This document shows, piece by piece, positions 25,421-34,089 of a stretch of 64,000 nt of DNA. Position numbers and translations under genes: made by a program. The DNA is from Chryseobacterium oncorhynchi (GTDB taxonomy: Bacteria > Bacteroidota > Bacteroidia > Flavobacteriales > Weeksellaceae). The notes beneath the pieces were generated by a model that saw nothing but the letters and a program-made list of their open reading frames with translations, did not search any database and had not been told where the DNA came from. The stretch covers positions 186,001-250,000 of the forward strand of contig NZ_PPEI02000001.1 in the NCBI RefSeq assembly GCF_002899895.1, written 5' to 3'. Every line of letters begins with the position of its first letter. Position 1 is the first letter of the stretch.

Positions 25421-26014
25421 ATGAAAAAAATACTTTTCGCTTCCGTAATGGCTTTATCCTTGCTTTCATGTAGGGAAAGTAAGACTGAAAACGCTCCGAT
25501 TGTGGAAAATGCTGTTGACAATGCAAAATCTTCGGTATCAAGTTCCTTAGAATCTTATCGTAGTGAAAACCTGATTGATCAAATCTATTCCGAGGTAATT
25601 AAAAATGATAAAAACCTTAAAGCACTTGATGATAAAGTACGAAAAAACATAGAGGAAACCGAAAAGGTTCTGGAGGTATACGACAGAATACTCAGCATGT
25701 CTGAATCTTATTATCAGCAGGCAGGATATAAAACAAAGTCGATTACTGATTCTCTGATAAAAAAACAGGTTGAAACAGAGGTTAAAACCAGTGCTGATCA
25801 ATACAATCTTAAAACCGGAAATATAAAAGCACTTATTGCTCAGATCAATAAAAATAATGAAACTTTAAATAATCTATACGTCGCCTTTAAAATCAGAAAA
25901 ACACTTCTAGAAATTGAAAAGTATCAAAATGCTCATCCTCTAAAAACAGACAGTCTGGATAATTTTATCAAGAAGCAGAATAGGTTAATGGAAGAATTAA
26001 AGAATATAAAATAA
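25421..26014 (+). CDS. Hypothetical coiled-coil lipoprotein
   Basis: A 197-residue lipoprotein. The signal MKKILFASVMALSLLSC has a good lipobox with Cys at residue 17. The mature protein is almost entirely helical and rich in Lys, Glu and Asn, for example LKALDDKVRKNIEETEKVLE and KIRKTLLEIEKYQNAHPL, suggesting a long coiled coil. It follows the short dioxygenase-like gene by 16 bp and precedes the GNAT gene by 10 bp, so all are likely cotranscribed. No known family is recognised. Its location in the periplasm or on the outer membrane contrasts with the cytoplasmic neighbours. Confidence 0.75.
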   Translation: MKKILFASVMALSLLSCRESKTENAPIVENAVDNAKSSVSSSLESYRSENLIDQIYSEVIKNDKNLKALDDKVRKNIEETEKVLEVYDRILSMSESYYQQAGYKTKSITDSLIKKQVETEVKTSADQYNLKTGNIKALIAQINKNNETLNNLYVAFKIRKTLLEIEKYQNAHPLKTDSLDNFIKKQNRLMEELKNIK

Positions 26015-26024
26015 ACAACATCTT

Positions 26025-26525
26025 ATGAAATATACTACAAAATGGCTTACGGATAAAACACGTGTCCCGGAACTGGTCGACTTTTTTATCGCCCATAAAA
26101 CAGACTCTTACATCTCCCACAGTGAAATTATGTATGGAAGAGCTTTAGATTCTCATCATTGGAATCCTGATCTTAGAGCTGTATTTACAGAGCAGCTTAT
26201 GACCGATTATGATTATAATGAGGCTTCAAAATTGAATATTTTAATTGCAGAAAATGACAACGGGGATATTGTAGGGATGCTTGTTTTCAATGTTATTAAC
26301 AGTCCTTTTAAAAAGTATGCTATTTTGGAAGATATGCTTTTAGATCAAACTGTAAGAGGTCAGTCTCTTGGAAGTAAACTTTTGGAGGAAGTGATTCGGG
26401 AATCCAAAAACTGGAACGTCAGTTTTATTATGCTGGAAAGTGGTGTTGATAATCATGGTGCCCATCATTTTTTCGGCAAATATGGTTTTAAAAAAGTATC
26501 TGAAAGTTATATGTTAACCCTATAA
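26025..26525 (+). CDS. GNAT-family N-acetyltransferase
   Basis: A 166-residue acetyltransferase of the GNAT superfamily. The acetyl-CoA-binding core is visible: AILEDMLLDQTVRGQSLGSK with the R/Q-G-x-G loop (RGQSLGSKLLEEVI), then the strand VSFIMLESGVDNHGAHHFFG and KYGFKKVSESYML at the end. The N-terminal part with SHSEIMYGRAL is likely for the acceptor substrate. It lies 10 bp after the lipoprotein gene and 49 bp before the monooxygenase gene. Acceptor unknown. Confidence 0.9.
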   Translation: MKYTTKWLTDKTRVPELVDFFIAHKTDSYISHSEIMYGRALDSHHWNPDLRAVFTEQLMTDYDYNEASKLNILIAENDNGDIVGMLVFNVINSPFKKYAILEDMLLDQTVRGQSLGSKLLEEVIRESKNWNVSFIMLESGVDNHGAHHFFGKYGFKKVSESYMLTL

Positions 26526-26574
26526 ATTTCATGAACAACTTACAACAGGCTTTACATACAATAAACCCATACTG

Positions 26575-27693
26575 ATGAATTCCATTTCAATCATAGGAGC
26601 CGGAATTGGCGGTCTCACCCTTGGAAATATCCTGAAGCAGCATCAATATGATTTTACGCTCTATGAATCTGCTCCTGAAATAAAGCCTGTAGGGGCAGGA
26701 ATCATGATGGCTGTAAATGCGATGCAGGTTTTTGATCAATTGGGCTTAAAAGAAAAAATTGAAAATGCAGGAAATAAAATCCATAGAATCACCCTATCCA
26801 ACGAATCAATGAAACCGTTTTCAAAAACGGAGATTCTTGAACTGGAAAAAAAGTATAATTCCTGCAATGTGGCTATTCACAGAGCTGAACTACAGAGAAT
26901 TCTTGCAGAAAATTTAGATCCTGCGGCTATTCGGCTCAATCATTCTTTAAAGACCATTGAAAAGAAAGAAAACTATATTTTGGATTTTGATAATGGAACC
27001 CGGGTAGAAAGTACAATTGTCTTTGGTGCAGATGGTATAAAGTCTCCTATTAGAAATCAAATATTAAAAACAGGAACCATCCGAAGTTCCGGACAAAAAT
27101 GCTGGCGCGGGCTTGTAGACTTTGAGCTGCCTGAAAAACATCATCATGAGGCCTTTGAAATGTGGGGAAAAGGAAAACGCTTTGGTTTTGTAAAGATCTC
27201 CGAGAAAAAAGTATATTGGTATGCCTGCATCAATGAGAGGAGCTTTGGCAGATATTTGGAACTAACAGACATTTTTAAAGAGTATCATTCTCTCGTTTTG
27301 AAGCTTATTGAAGCTACAGAAGAAGAAGATATCATCTGTAATGAAATTTCCGACCTCTCACCCATTCCGAAATGGTATTCTGAAAACCTATGCCTGATTG
27401 GTGATGCTGCCCATGCTACCACTCCTAATATGGGACAAGGTGCCTGCCAGGCCATTGAGGATGCTTACATTCTTGGGAAGTTACTCGAGAAGCATAAAGA
27501 CTTTAATTTCATCTTCGAGCAATTTCAAAAAATCAGAAGAAAAAAGGTGGATTATATTGTGAATACAAGCCGTACGATTGGAAAAATCTCGCAATGGGAA
27601 CAGGGAAATTCACTGCGAAATTTTCTGATGAGTTTAATTCCAGAGCGTATGAATGAGAAAATAGCAAAGAAAATTATTGAATTGGAAATGTAG
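26575..27693 (+). CDS. FAD-dependent monooxygenase (aromatic-hydroxylase-like)
   Basis: A 372-residue group A flavoprotein monooxygenase. The FAD-binding Rossmann motif SIIGAGIGGLTLGNILKQH is at the N-terminus, the DG motif is TIVFGADGIKSPIRN, and the GD motif is LCLIGDAAHATTPNMGQGA. A central WRGLVDFELP and KVYWYACINE resemble salicylate- and zeaxanthin-type enzymes. It hydroxylates or epoxidises an organic substrate with O2 and NAD(P)H. It may be the last gene of the run that begins with the AlkB-like pair, and it ends at a terminator. Substrate unknown. Confidence 0.92.
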   Translation: MNSISIIGAGIGGLTLGNILKQHQYDFTLYESAPEIKPVGAGIMMAVNAMQVFDQLGLKEKIENAGNKIHRITLSNESMKPFSKTEILELEKKYNSCNVAIHRAELQRILAENLDPAAIRLNHSLKTIEKKENYILDFDNGTRVESTIVFGADGIKSPIRNQILKTGTIRSSGQKCWRGLVDFELPEKHHHEAFEMWGKGKRFGFVKISEKKVYWYACINERSFGRYLELTDIFKEYHSLVLKLIEATEEEDIICNEISDLSPIPKWYSENLCLIGDAAHATTPNMGQGACQAIEDAYILGKLLEKHKDFNFIFEQFQKIRRKKVDYIVNTSRTIGKISQWEQGNSLRNFLMSLIPERMNEKIAKKIIELEM

Positions 27694-27781
27694 TTTTCCT
27701 TTACAGGGATTGATAACAATTATTCAGATATGCTTTACGAAAATCTACATAATTTTAGAGAGATAACAATCCATAAAAATA

Positions 27782-27809
27782 AAAAGACTGCCACAAGAGA
27801 CAGTCTTTT
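27782..27809. terminator. Bidirectional intrinsic terminator
   Basis: Perfect 9-bp arms AAAAGACTG / CAGTCTTTT with a 10-nt loop, between the convergent monooxygenase and multicopper oxidase genes. Confidence 0.85.
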
Positions 27810-27817
27810 ATTTTGTA

Positions 27818-30601
27818 TTAATAGGTTAAGGTAACTCCCGCTCCAAATCCCATTTCATTATCATAGTTTCCTGAAAGAGATAGCCATTTCTGAACAATGT
27901 ATCTCAGTCCTGTAGAAAACTCTCCATCAGAGTTGACTGCAAAATTTCCTCTTAATCTTCTGGAAATTGGAATATCTTCCCTGCTCAGTTCCAGCAATAC
28001 TTTCCCGTTTTGGTCTACACTGGCATCAGCGGTTATCAGCATTGGTAATACGTATTGCATCCCGACCATGAAAGCATATCTGCTTTTAGAAGCTTTCTGC
28101 TGCCCGAACCAGGTTTTCTTACCATGAAAATCCATTCCCATATCTTCTGCCATCTGTCTTTCCATGATTTCATGATTTTTCTGAACCCTTACCCCTGCAT
28201 ATGGAAGTGCCCATTGGAATTTTCCTAAAAATCTTCCCACTTTTGCGCTTCCCTCAAAATGATCAAAGTTCCAGTTAGAATGAAATTCATTAAGGTTTGC
28301 CCATCTTGGTCCAAACATTGTCATGGTTTCTGCATGTATTTTATTGCTTGCAACATCCAGCATAGCCATAGAGCTTACCATTTTGTTATCCTGTAAGAAG
28401 TTTTTCCAGGCCAGTTTTCTGTTAGGAAGCTGCGGATTTGGTTTTGAATTTTCATAGCTGAATATTCTTCCCATACCGGCCATCATATGATAAAGGATAT
28501 GGCAGTGGAAGAACCAGTCTCCATCCTGATTGGCCGCAAATTCAATGATCGTTGTTTCCATAGGCATAATGTCTACTACATTTTTCAAAGGTGAGTATTC
28601 TCCTTTTGAATTAATCAGTCTGAAATCGTGCCCATGCAAGTGCATTGGGTGACGCATCATGGAATTATTATACAGTTTGATTCTAAGAATCTCTCCTTTT
28701 TTAACCAAAATCTTATCTGTTTCTGTAACCGTTTTATTGTCCAGTGTCCATAGATAGTGGTTCATATTTCCCTCTAACGTAAATTTCATTTCACGGATAC
28801 TGTCTGTTGGAAGAATTGTTTTTTCCGGAGACTTTAAAATATTGTAAGACAATCTTTTAATAGATTTTTCTTCTTTCATATCCATTCCTGAATGTTGGGA
28901 ATGATCTTCTTCTTTTTTCTCTTCCTTTGTTTTCACCCCCATCATTTCATTCATGTGCTTCATCGTCGTCTTTCTTTGACTTTCGGGAAGCTCCGGATAC
29001 ATCACCTCATTCATGTCCATCATCTGGTTCCCCATCGTCATGTTCATTGGCTTCATGTTTCCGCTCATTTCCATCATTCCGTTCATCATTTTCATCCCTT
29101 CAAAAAGCATTAATCTAGGCAAATTGGGAGCTTCTACTTTATCACCCGAACCTAGCCAAAGTGAAGCATGTCCTATTCTGTCTTCTGAAGTAGCTCTGAA
29201 CTCAAAGCTTTTGCTTTCAGGAATAGTGACTTCAATGTCATATGTTTCAGAAACACCTACAATCAAGCGGTCTACTTCTACGGGAACCACATCATTTCCG
29301 TCATTTCCAACGACCTTTATTTTTCCTCCTCCATAATTGAGCCAGAAATAAGTGGAAGATCCGCCATTGGCTACTCTTAGCCTTACTTTGTCACCTGCTT
29401 TTAGATTGGAATAATCAGAACTTGGTGCTCCGTTGATCAGGAATTTATCATAGTAGACATCACTTACGTCCATGGCTTCCATTCTTTTCCACTCATTCAG
29501 CGCTTTTGTTCCAAAATTTCCCGACTTTATGGCTTCCCAATAACTCTGAACGGCATTTTTCTTTACCGCATACCAATCTGTATTGGCCATGTGAAGTCTT
29601 CGTGCAATCTGCATGGGATCATCATCACTCCAGTCTCCTAATAGTACAGGGATTTCTGCATTATATTCTGTTTTTGGCTCTCCCTCTCTTTTTTTAAAGA
29701 CCAGAATTCCGTTCATCCCTATTTGTTCCTGAAGGGCTTCGTGAGAGTGATACCAATACGTTCCGTTTTGAGACACTCTGAATTTATACAAATGTGTTTC
29801 TCCTGGTTTCACAGGCTTTGTCGTAAGATAAGGAACTCCATCCTGCTCGTTGGGTAAGATAACGCCATGCCAGTGAAGTCCTGTATTTTCCTTAAGCATA
29901 TTATGCAGATAAATCTCTGCCGTGTCTCCCTCCGTAAAATACATCGTAGGAGCCTGCAGTTTTCCGTTGATAGCAAGGGCTCTTCTATTTTTTCCTGTGA
30001 AATTGACAATAGTATCTTTTACATACAGATCATAACGAACAGTCTTCCCTCCAAAAGTAAGTCTTCCGTTTTCAGAATTTCTTTTTAGAACAGGCTGCTC
30101 TTCTTTCTGCTCTTCAACGATAGCATGTTGATGATCTTCTTTTTCAACTAAATCCATTCCGCATTTGGGGCATCTCCCCGGTTTATCTGAAGTAACTTCA
30201 GGATGCATAGGACAAGTGTAGGTGATTTGAGATTGAGGTTTAGATTGTTGAGGAGAAATCTGACTTTTAGGTTTCAAATCAGGTTTGACTACCTGAGCTT
30301 TCTCAACTTTTTTTGACTTTTTAATATCAACTTTTTTATCAATCTTGGTCTTATTGACCTTAACTTCTACTGGTTTTGTTTTGGTCTCTACTTTCTGTAT
30401 AGGTTTTACTACTGGCTTTGCAACCACTTTGGGTTGTATTACAACTGTTTTCTTTACCAGAGTCATTTTGCACTTTGGGCAGTCTCCTGGTTTTGAGGAA
30501 ACTACTTCTGGATGCATAGGACATGTATAAAAGGTTTTTGTTGTTTGTGCGAAAGTAAAAACAGAAAATAAAAGTACCAGAAACATTATTAGCTTTTTCA
30601 T
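27818..30601 (-). CDS. Multicopper oxidase with two CPMHP metal-binding modules and CopB-like C-terminus
   Basis: A 927-residue secreted copper protein. Order of parts: signal peptide (1-18); first heavy-metal-binding module YTCPMHPEVVSSKPG (25-50); a Lys/Val/Pro linker (about 51-120); second module YTCPMHPEVTSDKPGRCPKC (128-152); three cupredoxin domains with copper ligands HWHG (243-246), YHSHE (284-288), HPMHLHGHDF and the type 1 site HCHILYHMMAGM; a Met-rich insert (MNGMMEMSGNMKPMNM); and a C-terminal segment of about 190 residues with PYAGVRVQKNHE that closes with GFGAGVTLTY, resembling the CopB outer-membrane barrel. It probably oxidises Cu(I) and confers copper tolerance. It follows the DUF3347 gene by 90 bp. 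Confidence 0.88.
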   Translation of the reverse strand: MKKLIMFLVLLFSVFTFAQTTKTFYTCPMHPEVVSSKPGDCPKCKMTLVKKTVVIQPKVVAKPVVKPIQKVETKTKPVEVKVNKTKIDKKVDIKKSKKVEKAQVVKPDLKPKSQISPQQSKPQSQITYTCPMHPEVTSDKPGRCPKCGMDLVEKEDHQHAIVEEQKEEQPVLKRNSENGRLTFGGKTVRYDLYVKDTIVNFTGKNRRALAINGKLQAPTMYFTEGDTAEIYLHNMLKENTGLHWHGVILPNEQDGVPYLTTKPVKPGETHLYKFRVSQNGTYWYHSHEALQEQIGMNGILVFKKREGEPKTEYNAEIPVLLGDWSDDDPMQIARRLHMANTDWYAVKKNAVQSYWEAIKSGNFGTKALNEWKRMEAMDVSDVYYDKFLINGAPSSDYSNLKAGDKVRLRVANGGSSTYFWLNYGGGKIKVVGNDGNDVVPVEVDRLIVGVSETYDIEVTIPESKSFEFRATSEDRIGHASLWLGSGDKVEAPNLPRLMLFEGMKMMNGMMEMSGNMKPMNMTMGNQMMDMNEVMYPELPESQRKTTMKHMNEMMGVKTKEEKKEEDHSQHSGMDMKEEKSIKRLSYNILKSPEKTILPTDSIREMKFTLEGNMNHYLWTLDNKTVTETDKILVKKGEILRIKLYNNSMMRHPMHLHGHDFRLINSKGEYSPLKNVVDIMPMETTIIEFAANQDGDWFFHCHILYHMMAGMGRIFSYENSKPNPQLPNRKLAWKNFLQDNKMVSSMAMLDVASNKIHAETMTMFGPRWANLNEFHSNWNFDHFEGSAKVGRFLGKFQWALPYAGVRVQKNHEIMERQMAEDMGMDFHGKKTWFGQQKASKSRYAFMVGMQYVLPMLITADASVDQNGKVLLELSREDIPISRRLRGNFAVNSDGEFSTGLRYIVQKWLSLSGNYDNEMGFGAGVTLTY

Positions 30602-30691
30602 AATATTCCGAGCTTTTTAGAAGCTGCATGACTTCAATTTAATCATAAACTAAATCATGCAACTTATTGTTTTAAAGATTAATACAATATA

Positions 30692-31165
30692 TTATTTAAT
30701 TTCTGACTTTACACTTCCACAAGTAAGCATAGACTTGCCATAGTATGGGTTTGCGATCTGTTTTTCGTCGCTTAACCAGCTTGCATCAGCCATTGGGCAA
30801 TATTGCACATACACCGGTTTTTCAGAAAGCTTAAACTCTTTTGTCAGAGCAATCATATTATCGGAAAGGTTGAAGAATGTTTCTCTCTGGGCAGCAACAG
30901 TTCTTGCATCAGAAATAGCAGAAGCATCTTTTCTAAGAATATTAAGGTTTCCTTCAGAGACTAATTTATAGTCAATAGTAGAAGCTGTTTTAATGAATTC
31001 TGTGGCAGCTTTTGAAGTTTTGTCAGCATCATCTGAAGCTAATGCAGTTTTGATTGCAATATAGTTCTGATACAGTTTTGAAACCTGAGCATCTTTTTTA
31101 GATTGTGCTGAAAGTGAAATGATTGAAAATAAAGATAAGGCTGCTGTAATGATATACTTTTTCAT
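30692..31165 (-). CDS. DUF3347-family secreted copper-handling protein
   Basis: 157 residues from the ATG at 31165, which gives the signal peptide MKKYIITAALSLFSIISLSA; the longer frame to 31225 is not leader-like. The helical mature part (LYQNYIAIKTALASDDADKT) ends in VYVQYCPMADASWLSDEKQI and NPYYGKSMLTCGSVK, the Cys/Met-bearing tail of DUF3347 proteins, which are found as domains or neighbours of CusB-type copper efflux parts. The CPM and MLTCG residues could bind Cu(I). It lies between the HYC_CC_PP gene and the multicopper oxidase gene on the same strand. Confidence 0.88.
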   Translation of the reverse strand: MKKYIITAALSLFSIISLSAQSKKDAQVSKLYQNYIAIKTALASDDADKTSKAATEFIKTASTIDYKLVSEGNLNILRKDASAISDARTVAAQRETFFNLSDNMIALTKEFKLSEKPVYVQYCPMADASWLSDEKQIANPYYGKSMLTCGSVKSEIK

Positions 31166-31284
31166 TGTTTTAAATTTTAGAATTAATTTTTTTAATAAAG
31201 AATAATGGGTGACACATAAGGACATGCGTCAGGACGTGTCGCCTTGAACGATATTATTTTAATACCGAAAACGAAAGACCAATT

Positions 31285-31665
31285 CTAAATTCTAAAATTA
31301 CAATGATGGATATAGATAGGTACCGGTTTATATTCCGGAGGCCCGTTGATCTGAATTTGAGTAAATTTTGATGCTGAAAAAGATTTATCTGCAAAGAAAA
31401 ACGGGTGTGTGGTCGGGATTTCAGAAATCTGTCCTAAAAAGTCAACATTCATCAAATCTGATTTTTGAGAATCATCAACTTTTACAATTTTAATTTCTGT
31501 TTTGCAACATCCTTTTTTCTCTTTTACACCACACTTTCCACAGATGTCATCTGTTTTCTGGCTTACAGAAACAAATTCCTGCATACAATAATGAACACTA
31601 AAAGCTGCTCCGGAAGAAAATCCGAAGTAGAAAATAGAGAACAATATGGCAAGAATCTTTTTCAT
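31285..31665 (-). CDS. HYC_CC_PP-family small secreted protein
   Basis: 126 residues from the ATG at 31665, giving a signal peptide MKKILAILFSIFYFGFSSGA. The family signature is complete: HYC at 25-27, a CGKCG pair near 42-46, CC at 53-54, PP in INGPPEYKPV and a final HHCNFRI. These proteins occur in Bacteroidetes beside copper and heavy-metal genes and probably bind metal through the Cys and His. It heads the copper gene run and has two 14-bp direct repeats just upstream of its -7 box. Confidence 0.88.
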   Translation of the reverse strand: MKKILAILFSIFYFGFSSGAAFSVHYCMQEFVSVSQKTDDICGKCGVKEKKGCCKTEIKIVKVDDSQKSDLMNVDFLGQISEIPTTHPFFFADKSFSASKFTQIQINGPPEYKPVPIYIHHCNFRI

Positions 31666-31673
31666 TGTTGAGA

Positions 31674-31681
31674 CAAAGTTA
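31674..31681 (-). promoter_or_regulatory. Bacteroidetes -7 element (TAACTTTG) of the copper gene run
   Basis: TAACTTTG on the minus strand lies 8 bp before the ATG at 31665, implying a very short or nearly absent leader. No TTG is found at -33; the direct repeats occupy that region. Confidence 0.6.
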
Positions 31682-31699
31682 AAAATATCCCAGAAACCA

Positions 31700-31734
31700 T
31701 TGTTATAAAATTCAGTAATGTTGTTATAAAATTC
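31700..31734 (-). promoter_or_regulatory. Paired 14-bp direct repeats, candidate activator site
   Basis: Two perfect copies of TTGTTATAAAATTC (31700-31713 and 31721-31734; minus-strand GAATTTTATAACAA) start 21 bp apart, which is two helical turns. They lie immediately upstream of the TAACTTTG box, where an activator would sit. Confidence 0.7.
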
Positions 31735-31742
31735 CGGCAAAC

Positions 31743-31775
31743 AAAAAGCTCCTGAAAAATATTCAGAAGCTTTTT
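31743..31775 (-). terminator. Intrinsic terminator of the TonB-dependent receptor gene
   Basis: Arms AAAAAGCTCCTGAA / TTCAGAAGCTTTTT with a 5-nt loop; the one mismatch is a U-G pair in RNA read from the minus strand, followed by T-rich DNA. Confidence 0.8.
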
Positions 31776-31808
31776 ATATTTTTTGTTATCTCTTACCGAG
31801 AAACGTTA

Positions 31809-34046
31809 CTATAGTTTAAACTCTAGTTTTACATTAAAGAAACGCCCTGTAAGACGTACCGGAACAGGATACATATAATTGGTATTATAATCCGTGATCC
31901 ATTGATTGGCAACGGTATTATTGATATTAAATGCATTGAAAACCTGAACTCCTAATGATAATTCCTGGAAGTTCCCCCAGAAACCGTATCTCTTATTTTT
32001 ATCTTTCGGATCAATGAATACTTTTGTCAATCCGATATCTACCCTTTTATAAGCCGGTAATGTTTGCTGGTAGTTGTATGCCGATGTAAAATCTGGCTGT
32101 CCGTTGCTGTTAAACATTACAGGAGAACCTGTTGGTAGCCCCATTGCATACACTAAGGTAAGATTTACCCTCATGGATGGGAACTCTGGCATATAATCCT
32201 GATAGAACATAGCAAACCTCAATCTCTGATCGGTAGGTCTTGGAATATTTCCTCTTCCATCAATATTTTCATACACTCTCGCATAACTCGCAGATAACCA
32301 AGAATCTACTCCCGGAACAAATTCCCCGAATAATCTTGTATCAATTCCGTATGCATATCCTTTTGAATTATTCTGGCCTGAGTAACGGATTCTTACGTTA
32401 TCCATATAGTATGGGATCAGATTATCCATTTTTTTGTAATAAAGCTCCGTTGTTAATTTAAACGGTCTGTTATACATATCAAATTCATAGTCATTGGCAA
32501 GGATCAACTGCATAGATCTTTGTGACTTTATATTAGAGTTGAAATTTCCGTCCAAATCTTTGATCTCCTTATAAAATGGTGCCTGATAGTAAATTCCTCC
32601 AGAAAGTTTGAATAACATATCAGATTCCCAGTCTGGTTTTATGGCAAACTGGAATCTTGGAGAAAATAACGTTTCTTTATTAAAGCTCCAGTTGGAAACT
32701 CTTGCTCCGGCATTGATAAATACTTTGCTTGCCCCCCAGTAAAATTTCTGAGAGTATTGAGCATAAGCAGAGAGTCTTGTAGGCTCTATATCATTTTTTC
32801 CGGCAATGTGATAAAACATTCTAAGATCTCCTGTAGTTCCTGTCCTCGGATCAATAACCTCCGGTCTTGGAAGACTGTATCCTGCAGAATCTACTAATTT
32901 CCATTCGTTGGTAAGGTCTTTCAGGTTTTCCTTTTCATACTTAAATCCAACTTCGATATCTGTATTGATATTAGGGGAAAACTTTGCTCTGAACTGCGTT
33001 CCGTAAGTTCTCACGAATAGATCATTTCTGGCATGCTCTGTTTGTCCTCCAATATCATAGGTAGCAACAGGCTCCTTTGTTATCGGGTCAAAAGTTTGCA
33101 AGTCATATTCTGATCGGATGGTATAGTATTCTTTTTCTCTGTTTTGATAGGCAAAACTATCCAATGTTAATTTCCATTTATCGGATGGCTTATAGTTTAA
33201 GGAGAATGTACCCATCATATTTTTATACTGGTCATTTTCCTTACCACCATAGCCTATGTTTACCTGGATAGGCTGCTGAAGGCTTCCGAAAGTTACACTT
33301 TTTGCCTTAGGAATCATTTCATAATCATTCTTGGAGTAATACCCTATGAATGACATGGAAAGCTTATCATTAACATGATAATTGAGATAAGACTGGAAGT
33401 CCCAATACGTAGGATTAAAGTCTGTATCTTCCTTTAAGGTATTAAGAACAAGATTGGTATTCCTGTATCTTCCGGAAAATAAAGCGGTAAATTTTTTATT
33501 TTTGGATGCCAAACCGGTTGTTAATCGGCCTCCGATTAAACTTGCTTCTCCTGAAAGTTCAAATTTTTCAGGTTCACGGTAATAGATATTTAAAGCAGAA
33601 GACATTTTGTCCCCATACTTGGGTTCAAATCCTCCTGCAGAAAAATTCACAGTTGAAACCATATCCGGATTAATGATACTCATCCCTTCCTGCTGAGAGT
33701 TTCTGATCAGGAAAGGTCTGTAGATCTCAATATCGTTGATGTAGATAAGGTTTTCGTCATAGTTTCCACCACGTACCATATACTGGGAAGATAGCTCAGT
33801 ATTGGAGTTTACAGAAGGGAGTGTTTTAAGCAAACCCTCTATTCCACCACTGATGGAGGCTACTGCCTTGGCTTCTTTTGCAGAAATTCTTACATTGGTA
33901 AGGTCATTTGTTCTTCCAGTTGTTTTTTTCTGGAATACGACTTCCTCTATATCGGTTACTTTAGTGGTCGCCGTATCTTTTTTCCTTTGTTGGGAGAAAA
34001 TCAGCATAGGGACCATAAGGCTTAGCGGTAAAACTAGTTTTTTCAA
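31809..34046 (-). CDS. TonB-dependent receptor (outer-membrane plug and barrel)
   Basis: A 745-residue outer-membrane receptor starting at TTG (34046); there is no in-frame ATG nearby upstream, and the TTG gives a proper signal peptide MKKLVLPLSLMVPMLIFS. The plug domain includes ISGGIEGLLKTLPSVNSNTE, QYMVRGGNYDENLIYINDIE and VNFSAGGFEPKYGDKMSSAL; the barrel closes with GRFFNVKLEFKL. No CarboxypepD_reg-like domain is seen before the plug. It starts 43 bp after the kdsA stop on the same strand, so it may be cotranscribed with kdsA. Substrate unknown; the copper genes downstream are separated by a terminator. Confidence 0.9.
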   Translation of the reverse strand: MKKLVLPLSLMVPMLIFSQQRKKDTATTKVTDIEEVVFQKKTTGRTNDLTNVRISAKEAKAVASISGGIEGLLKTLPSVNSNTELSSQYMVRGGNYDENLIYINDIEIYRPFLIRNSQQEGMSIINPDMVSTVNFSAGGFEPKYGDKMSSALNIYYREPEKFELSGEASLIGGRLTTGLASKNKKFTALFSGRYRNTNLVLNTLKEDTDFNPTYWDFQSYLNYHVNDKLSMSFIGYYSKNDYEMIPKAKSVTFGSLQQPIQVNIGYGGKENDQYKNMMGTFSLNYKPSDKWKLTLDSFAYQNREKEYYTIRSEYDLQTFDPITKEPVATYDIGGQTEHARNDLFVRTYGTQFRAKFSPNINTDIEVGFKYEKENLKDLTNEWKLVDSAGYSLPRPEVIDPRTGTTGDLRMFYHIAGKNDIEPTRLSAYAQYSQKFYWGASKVFINAGARVSNWSFNKETLFSPRFQFAIKPDWESDMLFKLSGGIYYQAPFYKEIKDLDGNFNSNIKSQRSMQLILANDYEFDMYNRPFKLTTELYYKKMDNLIPYYMDNVRIRYSGQNNSKGYAYGIDTRLFGEFVPGVDSWLSASYARVYENIDGRGNIPRPTDQRLRFAMFYQDYMPEFPSMRVNLTLVYAMGLPTGSPVMFNSNGQPDFTSAYNYQQTLPAYKRVDIGLTKVFIDPKDKNKRYGFWGNFQELSLGVQVFNAFNINNTVANQWITDYNTNYMYPVPVRLTGRFFNVKLEFKL

Positions 34047-34089
34047 AAGAAATATTTTAGAATTTCTAAAATTAATGTTTTTTTAACAA

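Noticed and set aside
25421-26014. Coiled-coil lipoprotein as a T6SSiii lipoprotein (TssQ or TssR type)
   Set aside because: It lies 5 kb away in a different operon with metabolic genes and I see no specific likeness; proximity alone is not enough.
27897-29697. Several open frames on the plus strand opposite the multicopper oxidase gene, including a His/Ser-rich one at 28892-29118
   Set aside because: They mirror the Met/His-rich codons of the oxidase on the other strand and have no family likeness or start signal.
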